This document shows positions 33,690 through 45,417 of a stretch of 64,000 nucleotides of DNA, piece by piece. The DNA is taken from the NCBI GenBank assembly GCA_963920575.1, contig OY986975.1, positions 14,321,863-14,385,862 of the forward strand. The letters are read 5' to 3'. This DNA is from Narthecium ossifragum (Eukaryota; Streptophyta; Magnoliopsida; Dioscoreales; Nartheciaceae). Positions within the stretch are counted from its first letter, which is position 1; every line of letters starts with the position of its first letter. The translations under genes and the position numbers were made by a program. Under the pieces are notes generated by a model, which worked only from the letters and a program-made list of their open reading frames with translations, searched no databases and was not told where the DNA came from.

Positions 33690-34852
33690 AAATAAGCGAC
33701 TTTAACCCATTGAACTCCCCTGCATATTTGATGCCCCATCATACCCTTGACCTCTCAATCTGGATATTGATAACCCGTGTCTTTCAAACAATCCGTCTAT
33801 AGCATTTTTTAAAGATTGAGAGCAAGTGTCAGCAACATGTTCCACAACAAGAAACATTTCAATTACTTGTCCACATTTGTTCACATATCCTAAAACCACT
33901 GTCATTTGCCCCTTCACTGAATTATCTCGCGACTCATCAACCATAGGAGAAAAAAATCATTCCCCAATATCATTAATGATTGCAAGTGTGGTCACCGTTG
34001 CACAAGCATTCACCAATTCCTTTTGAGTTTTTAGAGAAGTCATTTTGTTGTTTCCAGGAGCATTAACCATAATTGTCTTAGCAATCTTTTCATCACGTAA
34101 GTTGTGTACCATTCCAAAAGCTCAAGAAAGTTGCCTTTCCTCAATGAACTCTCAGACTTGTCATGACCATGAAAAGCTAATCGTTGCACCAAAAGAAAAC
34201 GAATGCAATCTAAAAGCGCTGTTAAATGAATGTGATATGCATTCTCTTAGTCATGCCCGTCTGCGAAAAATATATGCGACACACTTTTTCGCTGATTTAT
34301 GAGTGTTTCATATTTTTCTCTAGCTTCATTGTGAAAACTGTTATGTGCACCAACATGTTCACCAAATTTTTCTATTGTCTTTTTTCAATTGTTGAATCAT
34401 ATACATGTAAACACATCTCCTCCGTTTTATTCTCCTTGAGGTTTTCTAAACATATAACACCATAAGCAATACGTCGCATCCTTTGATATACTGTATTCCA
34501 ACCACCCATAATATTTGAACCATGTCTCCCTAAAACTCTTCATATATTTTTCATATTTTTTCTTGGAAAAATTATGACCAAACGGTTCACAAAGGCCTTT
34601 GATCAAGTACCCCCTACGAATTTCATCCCTAATTCCAACATCATATGTTTCAATGGGTTTACATAACCCAGGGTCACCAATAATATCATTCACGTGATTC
34701 AACCCTGGATCACCAACAATATCATTTGGATTAATTAAATTAGTTCGGGGTCTTTTCGAATTAGTATTCTCTGAAGTAGTATGCAAGTCATGAGTATTAG
34801 ACGATTCACCGCTTGGTTCGTTTCGTGGTTTTTTTATCACAAATTTATCCAT
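33690..34852 (-). pseudogene. hAT-like transposase (TTF zinc finger / DUF4371 type), decayed
   Basis: The N-terminal 141-residue frame (34852 to 34427) runs from MDKFVIKKPR through DPGLCKPIETYD and IRDEIRRGYL to WFKYYGWLEYSISKDATYCLWCYMF, the TTF-type zinc finger of hAT-related ZMYM1-like transposases. After many stops the DUF4371 part reappears at 33944-33702: MVDESRDNSVKGQM, VVEHVADTCSQSLKNAIDGLF and RLRGQGYDGASNMQG. The C-terminal dimerisation domain is not visible. Such enzymes mobilise hAT DNA transposons. This copy cannot be functional. Confidence 0.85.
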
Positions 34853-35340
34853 TATCTAAATAAAAAAACAAAAATATAAATATAAATGCGACAATTAGAA
34901 ATCAAACTAATAAATTATAACATTAACAAATAATTAACTAAATCAAACTAATAAATTATAACATTAACAAATAATTAATTAAATCAAATAAAAAAAATTA
35001 AAAAAAAAAAAAAAAAACATACGTGCACCTGCTTTGCTTCTTCCCTCTGTAACATAGACTTACCGGTTGGTGGGTGCCGGTGGGCTTGCTTTGCTCGGGA
35101 AAGAACAATTGGAAGGGAGGAGGCTTCAGGGAAGGAAGGAGGGGGCTTCAGGGAAGCAAGGAGGGGGAAGGGGTTGTGCCACTGTGGAAAGCACACCCCT
35201 TCCTGGCCTTTCACAATGTATAAAAGGAAGGAGAGGAGGTGAAGGGACGGGTCTAGCATGAATGAGGAGCTGAGGAGGTGAAAAGTCATGACTCGTGGAG
35301 GAGGTGAAGGGCCCCTCGTTCCGCCACTGCTTTCAGCTAT
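34853..35340. other. No gene recognised; AT-rich then GC-rich spacer
   Basis: At 34900-34982 a 41-bp unit (AATCAAACTAATAAATTATA and onward) is repeated twice in tandem. A run of about 18 A follows at 35000-35017, which could be the tail of an old retroposed sequence. The purine-rich region 35080-35290 has no frame I recognise. Confidence 0.5.
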
Positions 35341-35830
35341 GATAGGACCAAAGAGCTCGAACAATAATCCTGTATTCCATCCTCCCTCACATAACAGATC
35401 ACCCACGAGCATGTTATCAAGGCGGTCATCACAATTAACAAAGCCGGCATATTACCAAGCGGCTCCTCAAACACCCAAGCATCTCCTAGCACACTGATTA
35501 TACTCCGCCTTCCAGGGAGACAACACAGCCCTCTCCGCACCTCATCAGCAGCCTCACATAAACCTCTCCAATGACCCGGCGGCTTCCTCTTATCATGAGT
35601 TGAGGGTAAGACCTCGTTCCATGCATAGCTGCCATCTTGGACCACAGTGTAGGCTGTGAATTTAGTAAACCAGCTACTCTCTTCATCTTAAGAGATTTTT
35701 GCCACCCCCAAATTTCCCGCGCCAATGCCGCCTATTTCTTTTGTTTTGCAAACCTTATTCCACGCCAACACACTAAAACCTCCCTTCTTCCCTCCCACAT
35801 GAACTCCCGACACAAACTGGAGTACTGATT
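35341..35830 (-). pseudogene. LINE (L1-like) ORF2 C-terminal fragment
   Basis: Minus-strand pieces in shifting frames reproduce the end of plant L1 ORF2: WEGRKGGFSVLAWNKVCKTK followed by EIGGIGAGNLGVAKI (about 35800-35700). Next come LLNSQPTLWSKMAAMHG, then WRGLCEAADEVRRGLC..SIISVLGDAWV, then VGDLLCEGGWNTGLLFELFGP. This is the order of the reverse-transcriptase C-terminal and zf-RVT regions. At least two frameshifts are needed. ORF1, the endonuclease and the catalytic RT motifs are absent, so only a 3' remnant is present. Confidence 0.75.
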
Positions 35831-36858
35831 TTGAACCTACGGATTATATATACAAAATGTTCTCTTAGTCCCAATTTTTTCTGGCATGATAAATACATGT
35901 GGGGTTTGTTTCCTCTGAAGGTATATAAGTTATTTTCCTCACAAATGATCCTTAAAATGTTTTGGTTTTGGATAGTGCAATACCAGCTCTAAATACTACA
36001 GATCTAGCAGGGTTACTGTATTTAAATTGAAATAAAATAACATATGCCAGGATCACATTAAGGCATTTTGGAAACCCTCAACGTTGAAATCAATCAACTT
36101 CAAGATTACAGACCCTCATGATTCTAAATTTGACCCTGATCCACAATTCCTTCAAGCAATATCTATGTCCTTCAATAAATGCTACAACTTTTGTTACTCA
36201 AATAGTACAAGGTTTTGAGTCAAAATGCCCTGTATTTGAACTGTGATCGTGTAAGATAACTACTGAATGAAGAATGTTTTAGAGGAATCAAGCTCAGCTC
36301 CTGTGGCTGAGATCCACGCTATTTATGTATACAACAGAAAATGAGGTTGTAACAGTGGAGTTTGCACCAGAAATACTGACAGTGAGCGGATGACAATGAT
36401 TTAGAGAAAATAACCGTCGATTGATCTGGAGAACAATATAAATGAACAGCAATGTCTTGAGATTGAATTCATTCCCCAATGATATGTTAATTGATCAACT
36501 AGGAAGGCAGTCGATTCAATCCAGGAGTTGACCATATAAGGGGCACAAAAAATAGGATTGCAAGAGAGGGAAGTTAAAGGAGGCACTCTCCATATTGCCC
36601 ATAAGATCAACCAGATACCACAATCACGACTTATAAAAAGCCCGGAACTATATTCTTGTAAATATCCATACCTGTACTGAAATCTATTCTCATAAACAAG
36701 GAATTTTCTCGATGGAAATGATACAGTAGAATGATACAGAGGGCAGCAGTCGAACAAAGAAAGCTACAGAAAACACTTCAAATACAAAACTCAGATGCCT
36801 AATTGAATGCCTGCTTCAGGTAACAAGCATCTAGTATTCTCACATGATCATCAGATGA
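35831..36858. other. No gene recognised; downstream region of the Iojap-related gene
   Basis: No frame above about 118 codons and no recognised domain. The part next to 36858 probably includes the 3' UTR of the minus-strand gene. I could not pick a polyadenylation site with confidence. Confidence 0.5.
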
Positions 36859-39800
36859 TTAAGCACTGACCATTGGTTTCTTCGAATTGTTCTTGCGGCG
36901 AGTCTTCACAATGGATTTCTCCAAATCCTGAAGAAAACAAATAAAGATGCTGTCAGTTCTTGGAGTTTGGCTTGCAGCCACAAACAGATTCATTACCCAA
37001 AGACAGGTCAAAGTATTCGGAGCACATTTGGTGGGATAATATGGTAATGTAAAGGAATAAGGTGCACCAGGAAAGGGTGGTAAAACTTAGGCTGACAGAC
37101 CAATATGCATGAGAGAATTCGAATTTTCTCTGAGTGCTTCTTTACAAAAGAATTAGGCAGGTTTTAATAAATCACCAGTAGATGGGACATACTATGAACT
37201 GTTTACAGTCAGAATTTGCCCACTGCAAAAAGTTTCCAATTATATTCTTCAACTTTATGTGTTATGTAGATGCCATAGTCCAAAATCAGGTCATACATAT
37301 TCACAAGCAATCATCAAGTGTAAGGCATGAATGGCAAATACGAATACAGGTGCTAATTTCAAGCTAACCTGGCTGGGTCCCTTGGGAGACACTTCAGTTG
37401 TCCAAAGACTTTCCAAGTTGTAGTATGCCCTAGCCTTTTCATCTAGGGCATGAACTATCACAGTACCTGCAAAAAACAACAGCAAAGCAAGAGATAGGTT
37501 TCAGAAGACTGTTGAAACTCTTGACGGTGCTCATTTCCTAGGAACTGACCACATGTAGAGGTCGAAGATAATTTGTCAGATAATTTGGACGCCAGTCTTG
37601 ATAAAACATTGCTTGGTAAGTTCTAAATAGCTACATATCAAGACTGGCGTCCAAATTATCAGAGTTACAAGAACATTAATCAACAAAAAGTGATAATCCA
37701 TATGGGTGGAAATACACAAAAATGTTTATGGACAAGATTTTCATGCAAAATTAGTACTGACCAGAATCAATGACAATCCACTTTCCTCCTTCATGACCTT
37801 CGACACTTGGAAGCAGCATCCGATCAGCCCCTTTTTGCTTTTGTTTTACCTGCTTACCAAAAAAAATGAGATATGGGAAGCAATTAAACCTGCCTCAGAG
37901 GCCATTGCAACAGGTAAAGACAAAATATCAAAATCCACAATCAGGCAAATATCTGTTTGAACAGGCAAAATCCTTCGATCAACCATATATTGTAGCAAGG
38001 TTGTGTGAGGTCTTAATTAGCAAAGGAGTGAGAGCTTTTATTTGAGCGAGGAACTTCCAGCAAAACATCAAAAGCATGCTTAGCACTAAAGAATGGCCTA
38101 TCTCACCCAATAATGGAGAAAAGAGTGAAAACACAGCTGTTGACCAAAAATACCAGTGCTAATAGTTAACTAACATGCCAGCTATTAACGGAAACACAAA
38201 AGTTTGTGTTTGGAAAAAAGGATGAAAATGGAAAGTATCCCTGATTCTGAAATTATTTCTACTTCATCAATAACTAATACCAACGAATCTTCACATGGGA
38301 TATAACAACAAATCCGACATTGAGTAATCAATGGCAGTCACCACCATATGCTATGAAATCACCATAAACAAATTAGACATTTGTTTGATTGTAAATTTAA
38401 TCATGAAATCTGTTATTATTGTTCTTATGATCTTAATGTAGGCTTCTAAAGTTCAGAGACTAGCTTGAAATTTGAAGGGCCCTTTTGCAAATGCCTCTGA
38501 ACATAGTTTGGTTTCCTTTTCCGATTTCTGAAACCTTAAGCAGTCATTCCATAATTTATTTTCCCTCAAAAAACAACCAAGCATTACCAACATCTTTGGT
38601 TTTTCAAGGTATCCTTCTCGTCTTGCTTTTCTACTTTTCCCCATTAGAGCTCCTCTCAGCCACTTAATTCTTTGTATTTCTTCTCCTCCTCCTGTAGATC
38701 AATTGGTACAGAGCTTATAGTAGGGGCATAAAAGAGCCGAACATGAGCGAGATGAGTCCAACTCGAGTTCGAGTGGATCCTTAAATTCCTAGTCGGCTTC
38801 GGCCCGACTTTGAATCTAGCCATCAGTTCGATGAACTCAATTTGCTATTTGAGCCAAGCTAAGACCGTTTAGGGCTCGATTATGGCTCAGCTGAATAATT
38901 CTGAGCTGAGAATATGAAGCCAGCTTAATATCAGCTTAAAATTTAAATTTGAACTAATCACAAGCTGAATCCAAGCCAAGCCATCGAATTCGAAATATCA
39001 TCTCAACTCAACTCCATCTGCTCCATCTACACTCAAAAACTTAGTCAAAAACTTAGTCGGCTCAAATGTATTTTTGAGCCGGCTTGAGTTTAGCTCATGC
39101 CACATGCTCACACTAACACTATGTTACAACAACAAGTATGCCTTTGATTTGATGGTATATCCGATTTGGGACTAAGCCTCACATTTATGCATCTGATATG
39201 CATGTGTCTTGTATTTGAACCATCTAATCAAGTGGTGATGCTTACTCTACCTGGTCTTTTTTGCTGTATAAACATGGATTGTCGTCCAATGCACCTCTTG
39301 AGTTTTATCAGCCAAGTCGCTTCACCTGAATCAACTATCTACCATCTCTTTTTTACTATTTACAGCTTATATATGAGCTCTGCTTACATGTAAACTTTGT
39401 AGATATTGCAATACCGTAGTATAAGATATCAAATAGATCAAAACAATATTCTTTAGTACGTTAATCATAGAACTAACAAACTCATTGTCATACCCTTCAT
39501 AGAATAAATAAAGTTATATATAGCTAAATATGCATCTACTTGATGCACAAAAGTTAATCTTAATATAATCAAACAGTTTTCCAAGCTGAACAGGAACAAG
39601 CTAAGTCTTGTTCATGTACGGCTTGCTTATAGTCCGAGCTCAAAATCTTGGCTCGTGTTTGGCTCATTCAATAAACAAACGGGTCAATCTCAAGCAACAT
39701 ATTGACCTAAACTTGAGCTGCTTGTGAACAATGAGCTGGATTGTCCTAGCCTATAGTTATGTCATATTAATCAAACATAACCTTGTGGCAAGTTTTCGAA

Positions 39801-42800
39801 TCCATGTTGGCTATGGTAGTTGCAGAGGAAGTGGGTAAAACATGAAAAGAGAAAACAGAGTGGAAAAAGAGAAAAAGACAGGAAAGAGGTGGAAGAAAAG
39901 AGAAAAAGGAGGAAGAACAGAAGATTTCATTCCTTACAGTGATATGATGTACTCTTGTTTTAATTGCTTATCAATTAAACAATGTTCATGTTTTCATTCG
40001 ATGCTTTGATTTTAAGCAATCTTGTTGATAATGGAACTATTTGCGAAGAAAAGTGAATTTCAATAAACACTAGGTTTTCAAAATTTAATTGATGACTCTA
40101 CTTACTGCAGTAATTCAAAAAAAATCACGCTGGAAGGGTTCTTTATTTTCAATGCATATGAGGGTGTTTTTTCTTGTTTATTCGAAAAAAGATCCTTTGC
40201 TTGTATACATGGCGTTCTGACTGCATTTAACGCAAACCATGTCTTCAACTGACCCCTTTTACATTCTGTACGGCAAAGTGGTTTGCCACATCATGCCAGC
40301 TTTTAGCCTTTGAAATAAAGGCTAAATACGAGTTGTAGTCCTCAGTAGGGCAACAAAATCCTGAGAAAGTATACCGCTTCATTTTCGTTCTTCCTCAAAA
40401 ATCTTTCTCCAATCTTAATACGTTTTCTAACTTTGGGTAGAAACTCAAAATGGAATTGTTCAGTCTGATCATTGCTTATTTTGTGTTAGAATCCAATCTG
40501 GTTAACAGATGTCCGAATGGAAGAGGAGAATCTGATTCCCATTCCTTGGAGATCTCATTAGAAAAATTTATACCAAACATAGCCTTCATCTCAACTGAAC
40601 ATAATAAAAGCTTTCATGCACTAAGCTTCAGCATTACAGGAACTAGCAATCTCAAATGTCTATCAAGCCTACCATCCCACTTTGAATACCAAAACTATCC
40701 TCTAATATCAAATATTGTAAAGCACCTCCTTTATACGTATTGGGGCATAAGCGATCCAAAATACATTGAGGTTCACCAAAAGGATCTCAAAATTGAACAA
40801 ACCAAAGAACACCGATTCCATCGTGGTTAAACGAACACCTACGTCCACAAACAAAGCAGAGATCCAATATACAAATTCTAAGAGGACAAACTATTACAAG
40901 AGTGACTCAAGACTCTCTAGAAAACCAAATACAAAGACTAATGCCAAATCAGAAGACTACGAAGGACAAGATAGCATTAGTCTTTTTCCTCAACCACACT
41001 ACTAAGAAGTACATGGCAGCAAGGACAAAAGACCCCACGTACAAGCCTCCCAAAGCCTCTCCTCTGACATACATTAATACATAGAGTCCATTAAATCGAG
41101 ACTTCCTATTTCCTAAAGCAACTTAAAGCCCACCATCCAAAACATGTTCTGAAGGCCCCTACTCAAACAAGATACATAAAATACTAGTAAACAAAGACTT
41201 ACATAAATAGGACAATATGTTGGAGGCAAACCAAGTTCAATCCAAGTCTGCATAACAAAAGGACTCTTAGCCCTATCAGGAAACGAGCCACAAACCCAAC
41301 AATAAGCACTGAAACTAATTAGGACTAGCTCAAAGAATCCTGAACTAGTACAGAATTATAACAAACAAGTGCAGCTTGAATAAAGTAATTTTAGTACTAA
41401 AATCATAGAAGTATCAATTCTGCAAGTAGACATTACTACCAAAGCAATTGTTCAATAAACCACCTTCAACCTTGATTAATGATGTTAAGTAAGGTAACAA
41501 AACTAAACATGAAACTTGTACCAAAAGTAATAGTAAGAAGTACCTAAATTTACATCTGAAGCCTTTCCTGAGGACAACTCAACAAGTGCTATGCATGTCT
41601 AAGATTCGACTAGTGTACAGTAGTCATTTAGATTTGATGAAGTATTTGTATATGTAAGAAAAGATGCCAAATTTGAAGAAAGTTGGGTACTGCCATACTG
41701 GTAAGAGGAACAAAATATGGAAAAGAAATCACAAGTAAAGCACACGCAAATAAGCTTAAATTTGTGCATCAATAAGACAAAAAATCAGCTTGTTATAAAA
41801 AGTTCTGAAAATTGACAACTTCAGACTCATTTGTTTCCTTGTGTATCTTTGATTCTATAGAGCAGTCTCACCCATAAATCACTCCTGAAATTACTTTTGT
41901 AACTGTAAGAATCCGAATCCATACTCCAATGGTTTTATTCATCAATACTTTAAACTTGATATATGGTAACTAGCCAGATATCCTGAATACAAATATAATA
42001 GCACTCCTTTCTCCTTTCTCCTTTCTCCTTTCTCCTTTCTCCTTTCTCCTCTTTCTCCTTTCTCCTTTCTCCTATGGTTTGTATGTTGCTCATTGTATCA
42101 ATTCAATATTAGCCCAATATTGACCCCCGCAACTATACAAGCTGATCAACTCGGAGATCATGGACAACATCATCGCCGACGATGGCGGATGAGCCAAGTC
42201 TGCATCTCAGCTTCCATTTTCTCTTTTTTGTTTTCTCTTTTCTCTTCTCTATGATTTGTATGTTGTTCATTGTTTTCTCTTTTCTAAGAGGACACAAACA
42301 CGATGGGGTATGCCGGGCGACGAACCCCATCGACCGGTGCTGGAGGTGCCGTAAAAACTGGATGAACCACCGCAAGAGGCTAGCCAACTGCGCCAAGGGC
42401 TTCGTCCGCTTCACCATCGGAGGGAAGCGCGACAGGTACTACGTCGTCACCGACAACGACCTCCTGAACCCCAAGCCCGGGACTCTCCGGCATGCCGTCA
42501 TTCAGAAAGAGCCTATGTGGATCGTCTTCGCCCGCAACATGAGGATCCGGTTGTCCGAGGAGCTCATCATACAGAGCCACAAAACCATCGACGAACGGGG
42601 GGCCGACGTACACATCGTCAGCGGCGCCGGCCTCACCATTCAGTACGTGGAGAACTTCATCATCCACGACATCCATGTCCACGACATCAAGGCCAGCCGT
42701 GGTGGTGTGATCCGGGACTCCGTCGACCACTTCGGCGACCACACCATCAGCGGTGGTGACGACATCTCCATCTTCAACTCCACCAACGTATGGATCAACC

Positions 42801-43755
42801 ACGTCTCCATGTCCAACTGCATGGACGGCCTCATCGACGGCATTTAGGGCTCCACCGCCGAGGGGTTCGCGCAGGGCGGCCTGAAAGGATGTGAGCGCCG
42901 CGATCTTGGCGGTGGTCTCCGGCGAGCGGTTGTAGAATGGAGATTGCAGCAGCGGTGGCGGTGGTTGGGTGGCGGTGAGGAGGCGAAGAGAGAGGAGGAG
43001 GAGTGAGAGGAGGGCGTAGGTTCTTGGAGGTGGTTGTAGAGGGGGGGCATATCTGTCTTTTCAAGTGTTAAATGGTGTTAAGGCAACAAATCTCATGATT
43101 AGTGTTTTTTTAAGAGGATAAATTCATTTTAGGGTGCTGCCTCCTAATCCCACTATTAAAAATTCTCAGGAGTTGCAAAATCCAATTGTGATCATTTCTC
43201 ATAAGCCAACCAAAAAACACATAAACAATAACATTGCTGAAGCACTCAATCAAGGATATATCCATTGTCGACTAATTCCAACATCAAAAGAGACACAAAA
43301 TCCATCCGAATAAAGACTTCAACATTGTTTTCCACTCTTTCAACAATCTCTCGAATCAGTGAACACAAGCAACACTTGATACTAGAAGAAAATTACAAAA
43401 AGCGATGGGAGAGAACGGACCTTGCCTTATGGATGAGTGCCTGGGCAATATTGCGGACGTGCCAGGTGGATCGGCCGGTGGCGACGACCATGAAGTCGGC
43501 CCAATCGCATTGCTTCCTCACAGGGATCACCCTCACGTCGTCCGCCTTCACGTCGCCCAACACCTTCTCCACCTCCTCCAGACTCAATAGAAGACCACCA
43601 CCACCACCTGGCCCCCTCTCCTCCGCCTCCTCATCCTCCGCTGATGGAGAGGTGGAGGAGGAGGACATGGGCCGGAGGAACCCTAGAGGCTGCTCCTGAT
43701 GGGCACGCAGCCAAGGGAGGAGAGCTCGAGATTTTAGAACCCGTAAAAACGCCAT
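36859..43755 (-). CDS. Iojap-related ribosome silencing factor (RsfS family), probably mitochondrial
   Basis: A split host gene of 194 codons in four exons: 43755-43426, 37849-37762, 37466-37369 and 36927-36859. The phases fit throughout. The N-terminus ([20 protein letters not shown]) is Arg/Leu-rich without acidic residues, like a mitochondrial presequence, and is followed by an acidic/Gly linker. The RsfS/Iojap domain runs from about residue 57: [70 protein letters not shown] and YYNLESLW. Family members bind ribosomal protein uL14 and block subunit joining. The tail is basic ([11 protein letters not shown]). Intron 1 (5.6 kb) appears to use a GC donor (AAG|GCAAGG); the other introns are GT-AG. 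A Tat LTR lies about 200 bp upstream. Confidence 0.9.
37579..37660. repeat. Perfect 25-bp inverted repeat in intron 2 of the Iojap-related gene
   Basis: GATAATTTGGACGCCAGTCT continues to 37603. Its exact reverse complement occupies 37636-37660, leaving a 32-base loop. Every one of the 25 pairs matches. In the transcript it would form a stable hairpin inside the short intron between exons 2 and 3. No coding function. Confidence 0.95.
38715..39110. repeat. Degenerate CTCGAGTT/GAGCTGA-rich dispersed repeat in intron 1
   Basis: A stretch rich in GAGCCGA, GCTCGAG and AGCTTAA-like words, of the kind common in plant introns as an old dispersed repeat. A similar stretch lies at 39590-39750. No ORF, boundaries or TSD could be set, so the class is unknown. 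Confidence 0.35.
42001..42074 (+). repeat. (TTTCTCC)n microsatellite
   Basis: About nine copies of the heptamer TTTCTCC with one CTC interruption, in intron 1 just left of the captured pectate lyase fragment. A related stretch, TTTGTATGTTG(C/T)TCATTGT, occurs both after this tract and again at about 42255, suggesting a small local duplication. Confidence 0.9.
42285..42858 (+). pseudogene. Pectate lyase (PL1 family) gene fragment
   Basis: An open frame with [86 protein letters not shown] and [16 protein letters not shown] matches the first half of plant pectate lyases, which cleave cell-wall homogalacturonan. The WIDHVS-like motif has lost its calcium-ligand aspartate (WINHVS here). The frame meets a TAG where GSTA follows, most simply a glutamine codon mutated, then sequence switches to an unrelated gene on the other strand. 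The catalytic C-terminal half is missing. The upstream residues from ATG 42182 are hydrophobic and not pectate lyase-like. It lies antisense in intron 1 of the Iojap-related gene. Confidence 0.85.
42859..43055 (-). pseudogene. Fragment of an unidentified gene with a signal-anchor-like N-terminus
   Basis: On the minus strand, GC-rich sequence joined directly to the pectate lyase fragment encodes [20 protein letters not shown], then [18 protein letters not shown] and [13 protein letters not shown]. The run of leucines looks like a signal peptide or anchor. There is no stop in this frame, but no clear start either. I do not recognise the family. With the lyase fragment it makes a tail-to-tail chimera typical of gene capture by transposons. 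Confidence 0.45.
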
Positions 43756-43957
43756 TTGGGATGCGAAGTGTGTTAGCGATTGTGGAATTATTATAGTTTC
43801 ATATTGGTCTCTAATGAGACTAGTCCGGACCCGTCTTTAAAAAAACCTTTGGCTCAGAAAAGTAACGCTCATTTGCTTCAAGAAATCCTCCGTGAGAGGC
43901 CAAATGACTCGTGGGAATCTGCCGTTCTTATAAAGTAATTCTCGATTTGATGTTTAT
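43756..43957 (-). promoter_or_regulatory. Presumed promoter and 5' leader of the Iojap-related gene
   Basis: About 200 bp separate the start codon from the TSD of the Tat element, so any native core promoter is confined to this stretch or was pushed 18 kb away. I see no convincing TATA box within it. It holds AATTATTATAGTTTCA near 43786-43801, which is AT-rich but not canonical. Confidence 0.4.
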
Positions 43958-43962
43958 ATAGT

Positions 43963-45117
43963 TGTTGATGTGAAAATCTTTCTTTAGATCGGCAATGGTC
44001 AAACTAATTAAAATTAGAAAATCAGGACATGATAAGATTCAACTCCTTCAAACACTCAGTTCGAACGGAGGTGTCAAGTTAAATGGAAAAGATGATCAAA
44101 CTTAATTAACTATATTTATAGAAATAGCAGTGATTAAAATCAATTATAAATCTAAATTACTCTTAAATAAAACCTAATTTAATCTAAGATAATCTAAATC
44201 CATTAATTAACCCAAAAAAACTAAGACGTGTAACTAGAAAATGAAGAACAATACTCAAAACCTAACTAAATATAGATTATTTCTATACTAATCTTACAAT
44301 CGGAAAGAACATAAACTGCTTAGATTAAACTAAATTATCTTAATCTAAAGATTAATCTAATCTAATTTAACTCTAGGATGAATCTAGATTAACTCTACAG
44401 TAAACCTAAATTAATCTATTGGAAAAGAAAGAAACTAAGATTAGCTAAATCATGTTAACTAGGCTAATCTAAGAAAGCAGTAAAGAATAATAGAAATTAA
44501 ACTGAAAGATCTTCATTAATAAAAAATTAACTTACAACGAGAACAGGAACGTAGAAATCCATGCTTCAAGTAGGTTATAATAGTGTCGGGGTGGTTTACC
44601 GTGGTGAACAGAAAGTTATTTATATCTAAGGACTTAATAATTGCTCCGCCTTGAATGGTAATGGCGCAGATGAAGGAGATCGTGTGCTATCTGCGCCACA
44701 ACGGTTTCTCTCACATTTTATTCTGGTTTGGAGAGTACACGTGGTCGATGCTCCGTCATTGCACACGTCATGATTACGCTGGATTACTTATCGTTCCTTG
44801 TCCACGTCATACCCGTATGTGTTTTATGACCTTAATTAACACATGTTTTAATTGCTTCTAGACGATGGCTTCAATTGGGTTGCTTCGTCATGACTTTTGG
44901 TTGATCATCATCCTTTACTTGCTTCATGCTTGTCTTTGATCGATGATTTCGTTTCTTGCTTTATGGACGATGCTCCATCCTTATACATATATATGATCAC
45001 CCATTTGGTTGATGGGTTGCATCTGGACGATGAAACCATGCACTTATATGTCATCGGTCATTGCTTATTTTGTCTATGTGTCTGTCATTAATTGTTTAGC
45101 CATTATTTTGGCTAACA
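43963..45117 (-). repeat. 3' LTR of the Tat element
   Basis: A 1155-bp LTR. On the minus strand a TATA box (TATAAATATA, 44111-44120) leaves about 1 kb of U3 and 150 bp of R-U5. Transcription from it would run towards lower coordinates, into the Iojap-related gene. The same TATA sequence lies at 59651-59660 in the 5' LTR. Confidence 0.9.
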
Positions 45118-45135
45118 TTTTGCCCCCCATGCTGT
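45118..45135 (-). other. Polypurine tract of the Tat element
   Basis: The minus strand reads CATGGGGGGCAAAA directly before the TGTTAGCC start of the 3' LTR. Position and purine content fit the plus-strand primer site. Confidence 0.75.
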
Positions 45136-45417
45136 AATCGAGGAACATCTTTAATGACGAGGTGATCACATCAGAAGCGATTTGACCGTTTTGCTTAATT
45201 ATTCAAACTTAATCAAAGCGGATGTTTGGGAAAATGTACCGTTGTGCCATTTCCTCTCTCTATCCAAATCTTTTTGGATTCTGCATTTAAACTATTTAGC
45301 ACGTGACGACAAAAGGTCCTTTATTTAAGCTGCTTACCTCGGCTAGGAGAGAACCTTCTCTACCTGTCGTCTTCTTCCAATCTTTTAGGGCTTTATTTCT
45401 CCCCACCTACCATTGCG

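Noticed and set aside
42182..42284. N-terminal hydrophobic extension of the pectate lyase frame as a real signal peptide
   Set aside because: The residues derive from a TTTTCTCTT-rich tract related to the adjacent microsatellite, and they do not match pectate lyase leaders.
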